Translations under genes and position numbers: made by a program
In this document: positions 44,868-53,432 of the stretch, piece after piece
How positions within the stretch are numbered: position 1 is the stretch's first letter
Layout of the letters: every line of letters begins with the position of its first letter
The notes under the pieces: model-generated
The model's input: only the letters and a program-made list of their open reading frames with translations
What the model was told of the DNA's origin: nothing
Databases searched by the model: none
Source: CAZRZN01 sp964604565
GTDB taxonomy: Bacteria > Pseudomonadota > Alphaproteobacteria > Rhodobacterales > Rhodobacteraceae
Direction: 5' to 3'
Length of the DNA: 64,000 nt
Assembly: GCA_964604565.1 (NCBI GenBank)
Contig: CAZRZN010000001.1
Location: 1 to 64,000 of the forward strand

Positions 44868-45478
44868 CACCACGGAACCTTGGAAATCGGCTGCTGGTGG
44901 CCACGCACAATCAAGGCAAGTTGGAAGAAATTGCCCAGTTGCTGAAGCCGTTCGGTGTCGCCTGCGTCAGTGCAGGCGACATGAACCTTCCCGAGCCGGA
45001 CGAAACCGGAACGACCTTTGTCGAAAACGCTCGGATCAAGGCGCATACGGCCGCAAAGGCGACAGGTTTGCCAGCGCTTGCTGATGATTCGGGGATCGAA
45101 GTGGATGCGCTGGACAAGGCGCCGGGCGTTTATACCGCTGACTGGGCCGAGTCCGACCAAGGGCGCGATTTCGAGATGGCAATGGAAAAGACCCATCGCA
45201 TGCTGATTGAACGCAAGGCAAAGCAGCCATGGACGGCACGTTTTTGCTGCACGCTGGTGCTGGCCTGGCCGGATGGCAGTGACGCGGTCTTCCCCGGGGT
45301 GATGGAAGGACAGGTGGTCTGGCCGATGCGTGGATCACAAGGCCATGGGTACGATCCGATCTTTCAACCCAAGGGTTTCGAGCTAACCTTCGGTGAAATG
45401 GACCGCTGGGAAAAGAACCGGATTTCCCATCGAGCGGATGCTTTCAACAAGTTCGTGGCGGAATATTTTGACGGATAG
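44864..45478 (+). CDS. rdgB: RdgB/HAM1-family non-canonical purine NTP pyrophosphatase
   Basis: Hydrolyses dITP and XTP to clean the nucleotide pool; 204 residues. The family motif VATHNQGKLEEI lies at 10-21, with ETGTTFVENARIKA and DDSGIEVDAL downstream and SHRADAF near the end. It is translationally coupled to rph (4-bp overlap) and overlaps hemW by 11 bp. Confidence 0.95.
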   Translation: MTPRNLGNRLLVATHNQGKLEEIAQLLKPFGVACVSAGDMNLPEPDETGTTFVENARIKAHTAAKATGLPALADDSGIEVDALDKAPGVYTADWAESDQGRDFEMAMEKTHRMLIERKAKQPWTARFCCTLVLAWPDGSDAVFPGVMEGQVVWPMRGSQGHGYDPIFQPKGFELTFGEMDRWEKNRISHRADAFNKFVAEYFDG

Positions 45479-46634
45479 CACGCTTGAAAACTGGCAAGTC
45501 GGTGGCTTTGCCCTTTATGTGCATTGGCCCTTCTGCGAGGCCAAATGCCCCTACTGTGATTTTAACAGTCACGTGGTCCAACAGGTCGATCAGACGCGCT
45601 GGGCACGCGCCTTAGCTAAGGAGATCAGGCGCGCAGGCGAAACCACGAGAAATCGGATCCTTTCGTCTATCTTTTTTGGTGGAGGAACGCCGTCCCTGAT
45701 GACCCCACAGACCGTCGCAACAGTGATCGAGGCCGCGCAGGATACCTGGACCTTTGCGAATGATATCGAAGTCACACTGGAAGCGAACCCGCGGTCGGTG
45801 GAAGCGGCAAGGTTTGCCGGATATGCGTCCGCAGGGGTGAACAGGGTGTCGTTGGGCGTGCAGGCACTGCGCGATGGGGATTTGCGCCGCTTGGGGCGAC
45901 TCCATGACGTGAAGGAAGCCCGTGACGCTGTTGCGGTGGCCCAGTCGACGTTTGATCGCGTCAGTTTTGATCTCATCTATGCAAGGCAGAGCCAAAGTCT
46001 GGAGGACTGGGCAGAGGAGCTTGCAGAGGCGCTCGACATGGCGGGTGGGCACTTGTCGCTCTATCAATTGACCATCGAGGAGGGCACGGCCTTCTGGGAC
46101 AGAGCGCAGGCTGGTAGGTTGCGCGGGCTACCCAAAGAAGATCTTGCCGCCGACATGTACGAACTGACCCAACAAATGTGTGCCGATGCCGGGCTATCGG
46201 CCTACGAGGTTTCGAATCATGCGGAACAAGGCGCGCAGTCACGGCATAATCTGGTCTATTGGCAGGCAGGTGACTGGGTTGGAGTTGGGCCGGGCGCACA
46301 TGGCCGAATTGGCAGTGGATCAGATCGCTGGGCAACAGAGGCGCTGAGACAACCGGGCGCCTGGCTGAAAGCATCTGAAGATGGATCATCGGTTGACAGT
46401 CAGGAACGCCTGAGTCTGGAAGATCAAGCCGCTGAATACCTCATGATGGGCCTTCGACTTCAAGATGGACTAGATATAGACCGATTGCACCGAATGGATC
46501 CACGTGTGGCGCAAAAAACCGCCATAGACGAATTGCAGGACCTTGGGTTTGTTACGTGGGAACCTGGCCTGTTGCGCACCACGTCCGCCGGTCGATTGGT
46601 TTTGAACTCCGTGATCAGCGCACTGATTCCCTGA
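45468..46634 (+). CDS. hemW: Radical SAM haem chaperone HemW (HemN-like)
   Basis: A 388-residue radical SAM protein of the HemN/HemW group. The [4Fe-4S] motif is CEAKCPYC (Cys23, Cys27, Cys30). The substrate-binding FFGGGTPSLM and VGPGAHG motifs are present. The start is taken as TTG at 45468, giving MTDSTLENWQ; it overlaps the rdgB stop, and an ATG upstream (45393) lies deep in rdgB. HemW proteins of this type usually insert haem and lack coproporphyrinogen oxidase activity. It converges on parB with 3 bp between stops. Confidence 0.94.
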   Translation: MTDSTLENWQVGGFALYVHWPFCEAKCPYCDFNSHVVQQVDQTRWARALAKEIRRAGETTRNRILSSIFFGGGTPSLMTPQTVATVIEAAQDTWTFANDIEVTLEANPRSVEAARFAGYASAGVNRVSLGVQALRDGDLRRLGRLHDVKEARDAVAVAQSTFDRVSFDLIYARQSQSLEDWAEELAEALDMAGGHLSLYQLTIEEGTAFWDRAQAGRLRGLPKEDLAADMYELTQQMCADAGLSAYEVSNHAEQGAQSRHNLVYWQAGDWVGVGPGAHGRIGSGSDRWATEALRQPGAWLKASEDGSSVDSQERLSLEDQAAEYLMMGLRLQDGLDIDRLHRMDPRVAQKTAIDELQDLGFVTWEPGLLRTTSAGRLVLNSVISALIP

Positions 46635-46637
46635 CAG

Positions 46638-47549
46638 TCATCGGGAAGTGCTCAACAACGCACAGAGCGCGTCCAGTTGTTCAAGCGTTTCGTAGGAAAT
46701 GGACAGTTGTCCCCGTTCATTTCCAGGCGGATGATCTATACGCACCTTCATTCCCAATGCGGCGCTGAGGTCACCCTCCAAAGCACGGGTATCGGCGTCC
46801 TTGTCGATTCCGGACTGATCATTCGATCCCTTGCGACGTGTGGCTTGGGGTGCGCCGGATTTAACAAGTTTCTCCGTATCTCGAACGGACAGACCCTTGG
46901 AAACGACCTTTTGTGCCAAAGATGCAGGATCGGTCGCCGTGATCAAAGCGCGCGCGTGCCCTGCGCTGAGGCTACCCTGTGAGACAAGTCCTTGCACGTC
47001 ATCGGGGAGATTTAATAGCCGCATCAGGTTGGCAATGTGACTGCGGCTTTTGCCCAATGCCTCGGCCAATTTTTCCTGCGTATGTCCAAATTTATACATC
47101 AGCTGACGGTAACCGGCCGCTTCTTCGATCGCATTCAAGTCCGCGCGCTGGATGTTCTCAATTATGGCAACTTCAAGAACCTCTGTATCATTGAAGTCCC
47201 TAATGATAACAGGCACTTCGTGCAGCTGCGCCAACTGTGCAGCCCGCCAACGCCGTTCACCCGCAACAATTTCAAACTTTTCAGAATTGCGTGGGTCGGG
47301 TCGCACGATCAAAGGTTGGATAACACCCTTGGTCCGAATCGATGCGGCAAGTTCAGACAGCTGTGATTCTGTGAAACTGCGCCTTGGCTGATCAGGATTG
47401 GGCACCAACGCCTCTACCGGCATGACCCGATCTGCCCGCCTGGTAACATCGGCCTGCGTCGTGCCGCCTTCGGGCGTGACGTCTGCCATCAGGGCGGATA
47501 ATCCCCGCCCAAGGCCCCGGCGCATTTCCTTTTTTGGTTTATCTTCCAT
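46638..47549 (-). CDS. parB: Chromosome partitioning protein ParB
   Basis: The parS-binding, CTP-dependent sliding-clamp protein that segregates the origin; 303 residues. The N-terminus RRGLGRGLSALMADV is the ParA-interacting segment. The ParB/Srx CTPase domain includes VAGERRWRAAQLA (about 98-110), and the HTH region is EKLAEALGKSRSHIANLMRLL. ATG at 47549 with GGAG at 9-nt spacing is preferred; ATG at 47576 overlapping the parA stop is possible. Confidence 0.96.
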   Translation of the reverse strand: MEDKPKKEMRRGLGRGLSALMADVTPEGGTTQADVTRRADRVMPVEALVPNPDQPRRSFTESQLSELAASIRTKGVIQPLIVRPDPRNSEKFEIVAGERRWRAAQLAQLHEVPVIIRDFNDTEVLEVAIIENIQRADLNAIEEAAGYRQLMYKFGHTQEKLAEALGKSRSHIANLMRLLNLPDDVQGLVSQGSLSAGHARALITATDPASLAQKVVSKGLSVRDTEKLVKSGAPQATRRKGSNDQSGIDKDADTRALEGDLSAALGMKVRIDHPPGNERGQLSISYETLEQLDALCALLSTSR

Positions 47550-47575
47550 GCGGTTACTCTCCGGGTGTCGATCCA

Positions 47576-48385
47576 TCACGCAGCGTGTTTTTCATTTTTC
47601 TTCAATAACTCCGCCGCAAGAGCCCGATACGCTTGGGCACCCTTGGACGAACCATCATAGGCGAGTACGGGCAACGCATATGACGGCGCTTCTGACACAC
47701 GGACATTCCGGGGAATGACTGTCGAAAAAACGAGATCGCCAAGATTGGCCCGCGCGTCCGCTTCTACATGTTGTGAAAGGTTGTTGCGAGCGTCGTACAT
47801 CGTGAGCACGATACCTTCTATTCGCAACGTCGGATTTGCTGTTTGCCGAACCTCTCGAATTGTCAGCATGAGTTGCGACAGGCCCTCCAGCGCAAAAAAC
47901 TCGCTTTGCAAAGGCACCAGAACCGAATGCGCTGCAACCATTGCGTTGACAGTAAGCAGGTTCAGGGATGGCGGACAATCGATGAGGACAACATCATATC
48001 CAAAGGCATCGATATCCGGCTGACGCAAAGCGTCATGCAACAGGAAGCTTCGCTTTTCATTGGAAAAAAGCTCTATATCAGCAGAGCTCAGGTCCACGGT
48101 CGCCGGAATGAGAGACAAACCTTGCGTGGAGGTGGGCAAGATCAACTGGTTCAGTGCAACCTCACCCAAAAGCAAGTCGTAGGTTGTGTATTCACGATCC
48201 TCCGCCTCGATCCCAAGACCTGTGGAGGCATTGCCCTGAGGATCCAGATCCACGACCAGAACCTTGTTTCCCCGCTCGCAAAGAGCAGCGCCCAAGTTGA
48301 TTGTCGTGGTCGTCTTGCCAACGCCACCCTTTTGGTTGGCGATGGTAATAATTTTTGGACCCGGCGGGCGTGTCGGATCAGACAT
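47576..48385 (-). CDS. parA: Chromosome partitioning ATPase ParA
   Basis: A 269-residue ParA-type ATPase that drives origin segregation with ParB. The deviant Walker A KGGVGKTTT is at 19-27, Walker A' VLVVDLDPQGN and Walker B VVLIDCPPSL follow. ATG at 48385 (ribosome site GGAG) overlaps the rsmG stop by 8 bp; an in-frame codon at 48406 is less likely. Two parS sites lie 0.6 and 2.5 kb upstream. Confidence 0.97.
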   Translation of the reverse strand: MSDPTRPPGPKIITIANQKGGVGKTTTTINLGAALCERGNKVLVVDLDPQGNASTGLGIEAEDREYTTYDLLLGEVALNQLILPTSTQGLSLIPATVDLSSADIELFSNEKRSFLLHDALRQPDIDAFGYDVVLIDCPPSLNLLTVNAMVAAHSVLVPLQSEFFALEGLSQLMLTIREVRQTANPTLRIEGIVLTMYDARNNLSQHVEADARANLGDLVFSTVIPRNVRVSEAPSYALPVLAYDGSSKGAQAYRALAAELLKKNEKHAA

Positions 48386-48995
48386 GGGCGAGGTCTCCGA
48401 TTTCAAGGATTACAGCATTTGCGTCGGTTTTACTTTTATGCGGGGTGAAGGCGAAATGCCATCGCCTCTCTGCATCGGCTACTTCTTTTTCCCAAGTCTG
48501 GCCTTTCTGAAACAAGGCGTATCCATTGCTCGACAAGTGCCTGGATGCAAAATCCAAAAGCTGGGGCAAAGGTGCGAGCGCCCGCGCAGACAAAACATCT
48601 GCCTGACGTGAGTCAAGCGTCTCAATTCTTTGAGAAAAAACTCTCGCTGTGATACCAGTTACCCTGAGTACATTTCGCAGGAATGTTGCCTTCCGCATGT
48701 CAGATTCAATCATTTCGACTTCGGTGTCTGGTGATATCTGCGCAAGGATGATCGCTACGACCAGCCCTGGAAAGCCGGCCCCACTCCCCATATCAACCCA
48801 TCTATGGATCGGATGACGTGCGAGGTCCAGGAGTTGAGCGGAATCTTTGAAGTGGCGGACAGAAGCATTCTCCAGTGTAGTAGGACTTACAAGGTTTATG
48901 CTCTGGTTCCATTTTTTCAAAAGCTGCAAATAGTCATCAAGCCGCTGAGATGTTTCACGTGAAACATTCACTCCAACATCCCGCAGATCTATCAT
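48378..48995 (-). CDS. rsmG: 16S rRNA m7G527 methyltransferase RsmG
   Basis: Methylates G527 of 16S rRNA; 205 residues. Motif I WVDMGSGAGFPGLVVAI lies near 66-82. NVSRETSQRLDDYLQLLKKWNQSINLVS is the typical N-terminus, and VSRET there is encoded by a perfect parS site. The start overlaps the mnmG stop (ATGA). Confidence 0.96.
   Translation of the reverse strand: MIDLRDVGVNVSRETSQRLDDYLQLLKKWNQSINLVSPTTLENASVRHFKDSAQLLDLARHPIHRWVDMGSGAGFPGLVVAIILAQISPDTEVEMIESDMRKATFLRNVLRVTGITARVFSQRIETLDSRQADVLSARALAPLPQLLDFASRHLSSNGYALFQKGQTWEKEVADAERRWHFAFTPHKSKTDANAVILEIGDLAHV
48951..48966. other. parS site 1 (within rsmG)
   Basis: TGTTTCACGTGAAACA is a perfect 16-bp palindrome identical to the bacterial parS consensus. 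It lies in the coding sequence of rsmG (codons for VSRET). Its position 0.6 kb upstream of parAB and about 4.6 kb from the candidate origin fits a centromere for ParB. Confidence 0.95.
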
Positions 48996-50860
48996 ACGGC
49001 TTCCTTGCGCCCCTTTTGACGCAACTTCGCAAGTATCAAGGTCAGCGCCGCCGGTGTCATCCCGTCGATACGCCCCGCCTGCGCAATGGTTTCCGGTCGC
49101 GCTGCATCAAGCTTGCTCTTGAGTTCATTCGACAATCCCTGCAAACTCGCGTATGAAAAATCTGCAGGAATTACATGAGCTTCGTCCCTTTTCAGAACAT
49201 CGACGTCCCGAGCTTGGCGTTCAATGTAGTTCACATACAGTGCGTCTCTCTCAAGCTGACACGCGATGTCGTCGTCTAACTCATGCAAGCCTTCCGCTAG
49301 CGGCGTCAACGAACGGATTGTTACCCCTTTAAATGATAGCATCTGAAACGCGGTCCGCTTCGATCCATCACGCGCTACATCGAAACCCGCTTCCTTAAGG
49401 ACATTGCTGCTGAATTTGACCGATTCGAGCAGAGTTCGTCCTTGCTCCAAAGCCGTTGCCTTGGTCGTAAAAGCCGCCTCCCGTTCGTCGGAAACCGCGC
49501 CCAAAGAAATGGCAACAGGGGTCAAGCGCTGGTCCGCATTATCAGCACGTAGAGACAATCTATATTCCGCCCTGCTCGTAAACATGCGGTAGGGCTCGTT
49601 CACGCCACGCGTCGTAAGATCGTCGACCATGACCCCAATGTAGCTGTCCGTCCGGGAAAACCGGATCGGATCGCGCCCAAGTGACTCTGCGGCTGCGTTG
49701 AGCCCTGCCACGAGGCCCTGCGCCGCTGCCTCTTCATACCCCGTTGTGCCATTGATCTGACCAGCGAGAAATAGTCCAGAGACATTCCGAAGCGATAGAC
49801 TGGCATTCAGGGCCCGTGGGTCGACATAGTCGTACTCAATTGCATAGCCAGGCTGCATGATTTCGGCTCTTTCAAGCCCGGGGATACTGCGAACATATTC
49901 TTCCTGCACGTCTTGTGGGAGCGACGTGGAAATGCCGTTCGGATAGATCGTCGGAACATCAAGGCCTTCAGGTTCAAGGAATATCTGATGCGACTCCTTT
50001 TCAGAAAATCGGACCACCTTGTCCTCAATGGATGGACAGTACCGCGGTCCCACGCCGTCGATCTGTCCACCGTACATGGCTGAGCGATCCAGGTTGTCAC
50101 GTATTATACGGTGCGTACGCTCGGTCGTGTGCGTGATCCCGCAGACAATCTGACGGGCCATCGGTTGCTTTGACAAAAATGAAAACAACACGGGATTGTC
50201 ATCACCTGGCTGCGTGTCGAGGCCGCTCCAGTCAATTGATCGCCCATCAAGGCGTGGAGGCGTTCCGGTCTTCAACCTTCCCAACTTCAGGTCCATATCG
50301 GAAATGCGCTCGGCGAGTCGTATCGAAGGTTCATCTCCCATTCGCCCACCCGGGTGCGTTTTATCACCTATGTGAATAACGCCACGCAGAAATGTTCCGC
50401 TGGTGAGGACAACCGTATTACCGGAAATCTTGGTATCATCGGCGAGAACGACGCCACTTACCCGCGTCGAGTACATTATGAAGTCAACGACTTCGCCTTC
50501 AATAACGTGGAGAAGCGGATAGGAACCAATTTCTCTCTGCATTGCCTTGGCATAGAGTTTTCGATCCGCTTGGGTGCGTGGACCCTGAACCGCTGGCCCT
50601 TTCCGACGATTCAACAAGCGGAATTGTATCCCAGCCTCGTCTGCAACACGGCCCATCAGCCCATCCATCGCGTCAATTTCCCGAACAAGATGCCCTTTCC
50701 CAAGACCACCAATCGCAGGATTGCAGGACATGACACCCAGATCACCTTTCCGCAAGGTGATCAGCGCGGTGCGTGCGCCCATCCGCGCAGAGGCTGCGGC
50801 AGCTTCGGTTCCAGCGTGGCCGCCTCCAATCACGATCACATCAAAGGTATCATGTTTCAC
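48992..50860 (-). CDS. mnmG: tRNA uridine-5-carboxymethylaminomethyl modification enzyme MnmG (GidA)
   Basis: Partner of MnmE in wobble-uridine (cmnm5U34) modification; 622 residues. The FAD motif [13 protein letters not shown] is near 12, with [23 protein letters not shown]-type block and the C-terminal KxExY-like region. Start: GTG at 50860 is chosen because AAGGAG (50869-50874) lies exactly 8 nt upstream. An in-frame GTG at 50869 starts inside that ribosome site, so it is unlikely. The 8-nt spacer and first codons are part of a perfect parS site. Confidence 0.94.
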   Translation of the reverse strand: [622 protein letters not shown]

Positions 50861-50868
50861 GTGAAACA
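50853..50868. other. parS site 2 (at the mnmG translation start)
   Basis: A second perfect TGTTTCACGTGAAACA. It begins immediately after the AAGGAG ribosome site of mnmG and covers the spacer, the GTG start codon and the next codons. ParB bound here would cover the mnmG start region. Confidence 0.95.
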
Positions 50869-50874
50869 CTCCTT
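50869..50874 (-). promoter_or_regulatory. Ribosome-binding site deciding the mnmG start
   Basis: AAGGAG on the minus strand overlaps the mnmE stop codon (50873-50875). It has 8 nt to the GTG at 50860 and zero to the GTG at 50869, so the downstream GTG is the better start. Confidence 0.75.
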
Positions 50875-52153
50875 ACTTGCCGATACAGAAACTTGAGAAA
50901 ATCTGGTCCAAGACATGTTCCACGTCCACGTGCCCGATCAACTGTTCAAGCTTGCGTTGCGAAATCCGTATTTCTTCACTCGTGATATCGTATACATCAC
51001 TCCCCTCTGCAAGAAGATCCCGTGCCGTCTCAAGGTGGGCGTATCCCTCCATAAGCGCAACCCGGTGCCGTTCCCGGCTCGCCAAGCCCGCCCCCTGAAC
51101 CATGCCCAAAAGACGGTTCTCAATCTCATCCAAGAGTTCTCGAACACCGTGACCCGTCTTTCCGGAAATACCCCGAGAACCGCCAAGATCTCCTTTCGCC
51201 GTCCTGACGATATCCCCGGGTTTGACATCCAAAACAGGAACATCCCGCTCAGGAACCAGATGCACCCGCAAATCCGATGCTTTCGCACGTTCTTTTGCAC
51301 GGGCGACACCTATCTGTTCAATCAAATCATCCGTTTCACGCAAACCGGCGGTATCCAAGATGGTCACAGCAAACCCACCTATTTCCATCCGCACTTCAAT
51401 GACATCTCGGGTGGTTCCGGCGATATCCGATGTTATCGCCGCCTCCCTCCCCGCCAAGTAGTTAAGTAGCGTTGACTTTCCAGCGTTTGTCGGTCCGACG
51501 ATCGCGATTTCAAAGCCTGTTCGAACCCGTTCCGCCGAGGCCAACCCTTGCAGTTCTACCCCAATCCCTTCCAGAACACCGGACAACAAATCCGCCACCT
51601 CGCCGGATACATCCACAGGCACGTCTTCATCGACGAAGTCTATCGTGGCTTCCAAAAGCGACACCGCGCGAATGATATCCCTTCGCCACTCTCCAACTCG
51701 AACGGATAACGCTCCCGACAATAATCGCAGAGCCTGACGGCGTTGTTGTTCTGTTTCTGCCTCGATGAGATCTCCGAGGGCTTCCACCTGCGTCAGATCC
51801 AGACGGCCGTTTTCAAGCGCACGGCGAGTGAATTCACCTGGATCTGCATGTCGAAATCCGGGTATCTCACCAAGATCGCGAAGCAAGGCTTGAATAACCG
51901 CTATACTACCATGCACCTGGAATTCAGCAATCCGCTCACCGGTAAAGCTCGCACCCTTCTCAAAAATGAGAACAAGCGACTCATCAATGAAGTCACCTGT
52001 ATTTCCGATAAGACGCCGCACTGAGGCTTGTCGTGGCGTTGGCATGGATCCCGCCAAGCGGTCCACGGCCTCCCAAGCATCCGGCCCAGAGACCCGCACC
52101 ACCGAAACACCCGCTTTACCGGCCGCGCTCGCAAGAGCAAAGATGGTGTCCAT
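50873..52153 (-). CDS. mnmE: tRNA modification GTPase MnmE (TrmE)
   Basis: Works with MnmG on tRNA U34; 426 residues. The N-terminal tetrahydrofolate-binding domain spans about 1-115, a helical domain surrounds the G domain (G1 GPTNAGKST near 217, G3 DTAG), and the C-terminal FCIGK provides the catalytic cysteine. ATG at 52153 gives MDTIFALAS; a TTG at 52159 is possible. It begins 8 bp after rho. Confidence 0.96.
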   Translation of the reverse strand: MDTIFALASAAGKAGVSVVRVSGPDAWEAVDRLAGSMPTPRQASVRRLIGNTGDFIDESLVLIFEKGASFTGERIAEFQVHGSIAVIQALLRDLGEIPGFRHADPGEFTRRALENGRLDLTQVEALGDLIEAETEQQRRQALRLLSGALSVRVGEWRRDIIRAVSLLEATIDFVDEDVPVDVSGEVADLLSGVLEGIGVELQGLASAERVRTGFEIAIVGPTNAGKSTLLNYLAGREAAITSDIAGTTRDVIEVRMEIGGFAVTILDTAGLRETDDLIEQIGVARAKERAKASDLRVHLVPERDVPVLDVKPGDIVRTAKGDLGGSRGISGKTGHGVRELLDEIENRLLGMVQGAGLASRERHRVALMEGYAHLETARDLLAEGSDVYDITSEEIRISQRKLEQLIGHVDVEHVLDQIFSSFCIGK

Positions 52154-52160
52154 AGCCAAA

Positions 52161-53432
52161 TCAGCTGTTCATAGAGTCAAAGAATTCTGAGTTCGTCTTG
52201 GTCTGCTTCAATTTAGAGATCAGAAATTCCACCGCATCCGTTGTTCCCATCGGGTTCAAGATTCGCCGAAGAACAAATGTTTTTTGCAGGTCTCCCTTGT
52301 CGACGAGCAACTCTTCCTTGCGGGTGCCAGATTTCAGAATATCCAGCGCCGGGAAAATCCTCTTGTCAGCCACTTTCCGGTCAAGGACAATCTCAGAGTT
52401 GCCAGTCCCTTTGAATTCTTCAAAGATAACCTCGTCCATCCTCGATCCTGTATCGATCAGAGCCGTTGCAATGATCGTCAGCGATCCACCCTCTTCGATG
52501 TTCCGCGCAGCCCCGAAGAAGCGCTTCGGCCGTTGCAGGGCGTTCGCATCGACACCACCGGTCAAAACCTTGCCCGAAGAAGGCACCACGGTGTTGAAGG
52601 CTCTACCAAGTCTTGTGATCGAATCCAAAAGGATCACAACATCTCGCTTATGCTCAACAAGCCGCTTTGCCTTTTCAATCACCATTTCCGATACAGCCAC
52701 GTGCCGAGTTGCCGGCTCGTCAAAGGTGGAGGAAATGACCTCGCCCTTGACTGAGCGCTGCATGTCCGTCACTTCCTCCGGCCGCTCGTCGATGAGCAGG
52801 ACGATCAGGTAACATTCGGGATGGTTCTGTTCGATCGAATTGGCAATGTTCTGCAGAAGAACGGTTTTACCGGTTCTTGGTGGTGCAACAATCAGACCTC
52901 GCTGTCCTTTGCCGATCGGCGCGACCAGATCGATAATCCTTGCGGAGCGATCCTTGATCGTCGGATCCTCGATCTCCATCTTCAGCCGTTCGTCCGGATA
53001 CAAAGGCGTGAGGTTGTCAAAGGCAATCTTGTGACGGGCGCGTTCTGGATCCTGGAAATTGATCTCTGCCACTGACACTAGGGCAAAATATCTTTCGTCA
53101 CCGTCGGGCGCTTTCATCTCTCCCTGGATGGAATCACCGGTGCGCAGCGAATATTTTCTGATCATGTCAGGCGAAACATAAATATCGTCCGGCCCTGGCA
53201 GGTAGTTTGCTTCGGGGGACCGCAAGAAGCCGAACCCGTCCTGAAGCACCTCCAGAACGCCGTCGCCAAAGATGGTCCAGCCCTCATCCGCCCGCTCGCG
53301 GAGGATCTGGAACATCATCTCGCCCTTCCGCATGGTCGATGCATTCTCGACTTCCAGCTCTTCAGCCATCGCGAGAAGATCCTGGGGGCTTTTTGCCTTG
53401 AGATCGGACAGGTTTAGTTTTTCTTCACTCAT
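52161..53432 (-). CDS. rho: Transcription termination factor Rho
   Basis: Hexameric RNA helicase that terminates transcription; 423 residues. The N-terminal helix bundle and cold-shock-like RNA-binding domain cover about 1-125 (GVLEVLQDGFGFLRS). Walker A APPRTGKT lies near 176, Walker B DVVILLDSITR and the R-loop region follow. ATG at 53432 gives MSEEKLNLSDLK. It is the first gene leftward from the candidate origin. Confidence 0.97.
   Translation of the reverse strand: MSEEKLNLSDLKAKSPQDLLAMAEELEVENASTMRKGEMMFQILRERADEGWTIFGDGVLEVLQDGFGFLRSPEANYLPGPDDIYVSPDMIRKYSLRTGDSIQGEMKAPDGDERYFALVSVAEINFQDPERARHKIAFDNLTPLYPDERLKMEIEDPTIKDRSARIIDLVAPIGKGQRGLIVAPPRTGKTVLLQNIANSIEQNHPECYLIVLLIDERPEEVTDMQRSVKGEVISSTFDEPATRHVAVSEMVIEKAKRLVEHKRDVVILLDSITRLGRAFNTVVPSSGKVLTGGVDANALQRPKRFFGAARNIEEGGSLTIIATALIDTGSRMDEVIFEEFKGTGNSEIVLDRKVADKRIFPALDILKSGTRKEELLVDKGDLQKTFVLRRILNPMGTTDAVEFLISKLKQTKTNSEFFDSMNS

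Noticed and set aside
51330..51345. parS-like CGTTTCACGCAAACC in mnmE
   Set aside because: The right half is not complementary (GCAAAC, not GTGAAAC), so it is not a palindrome.
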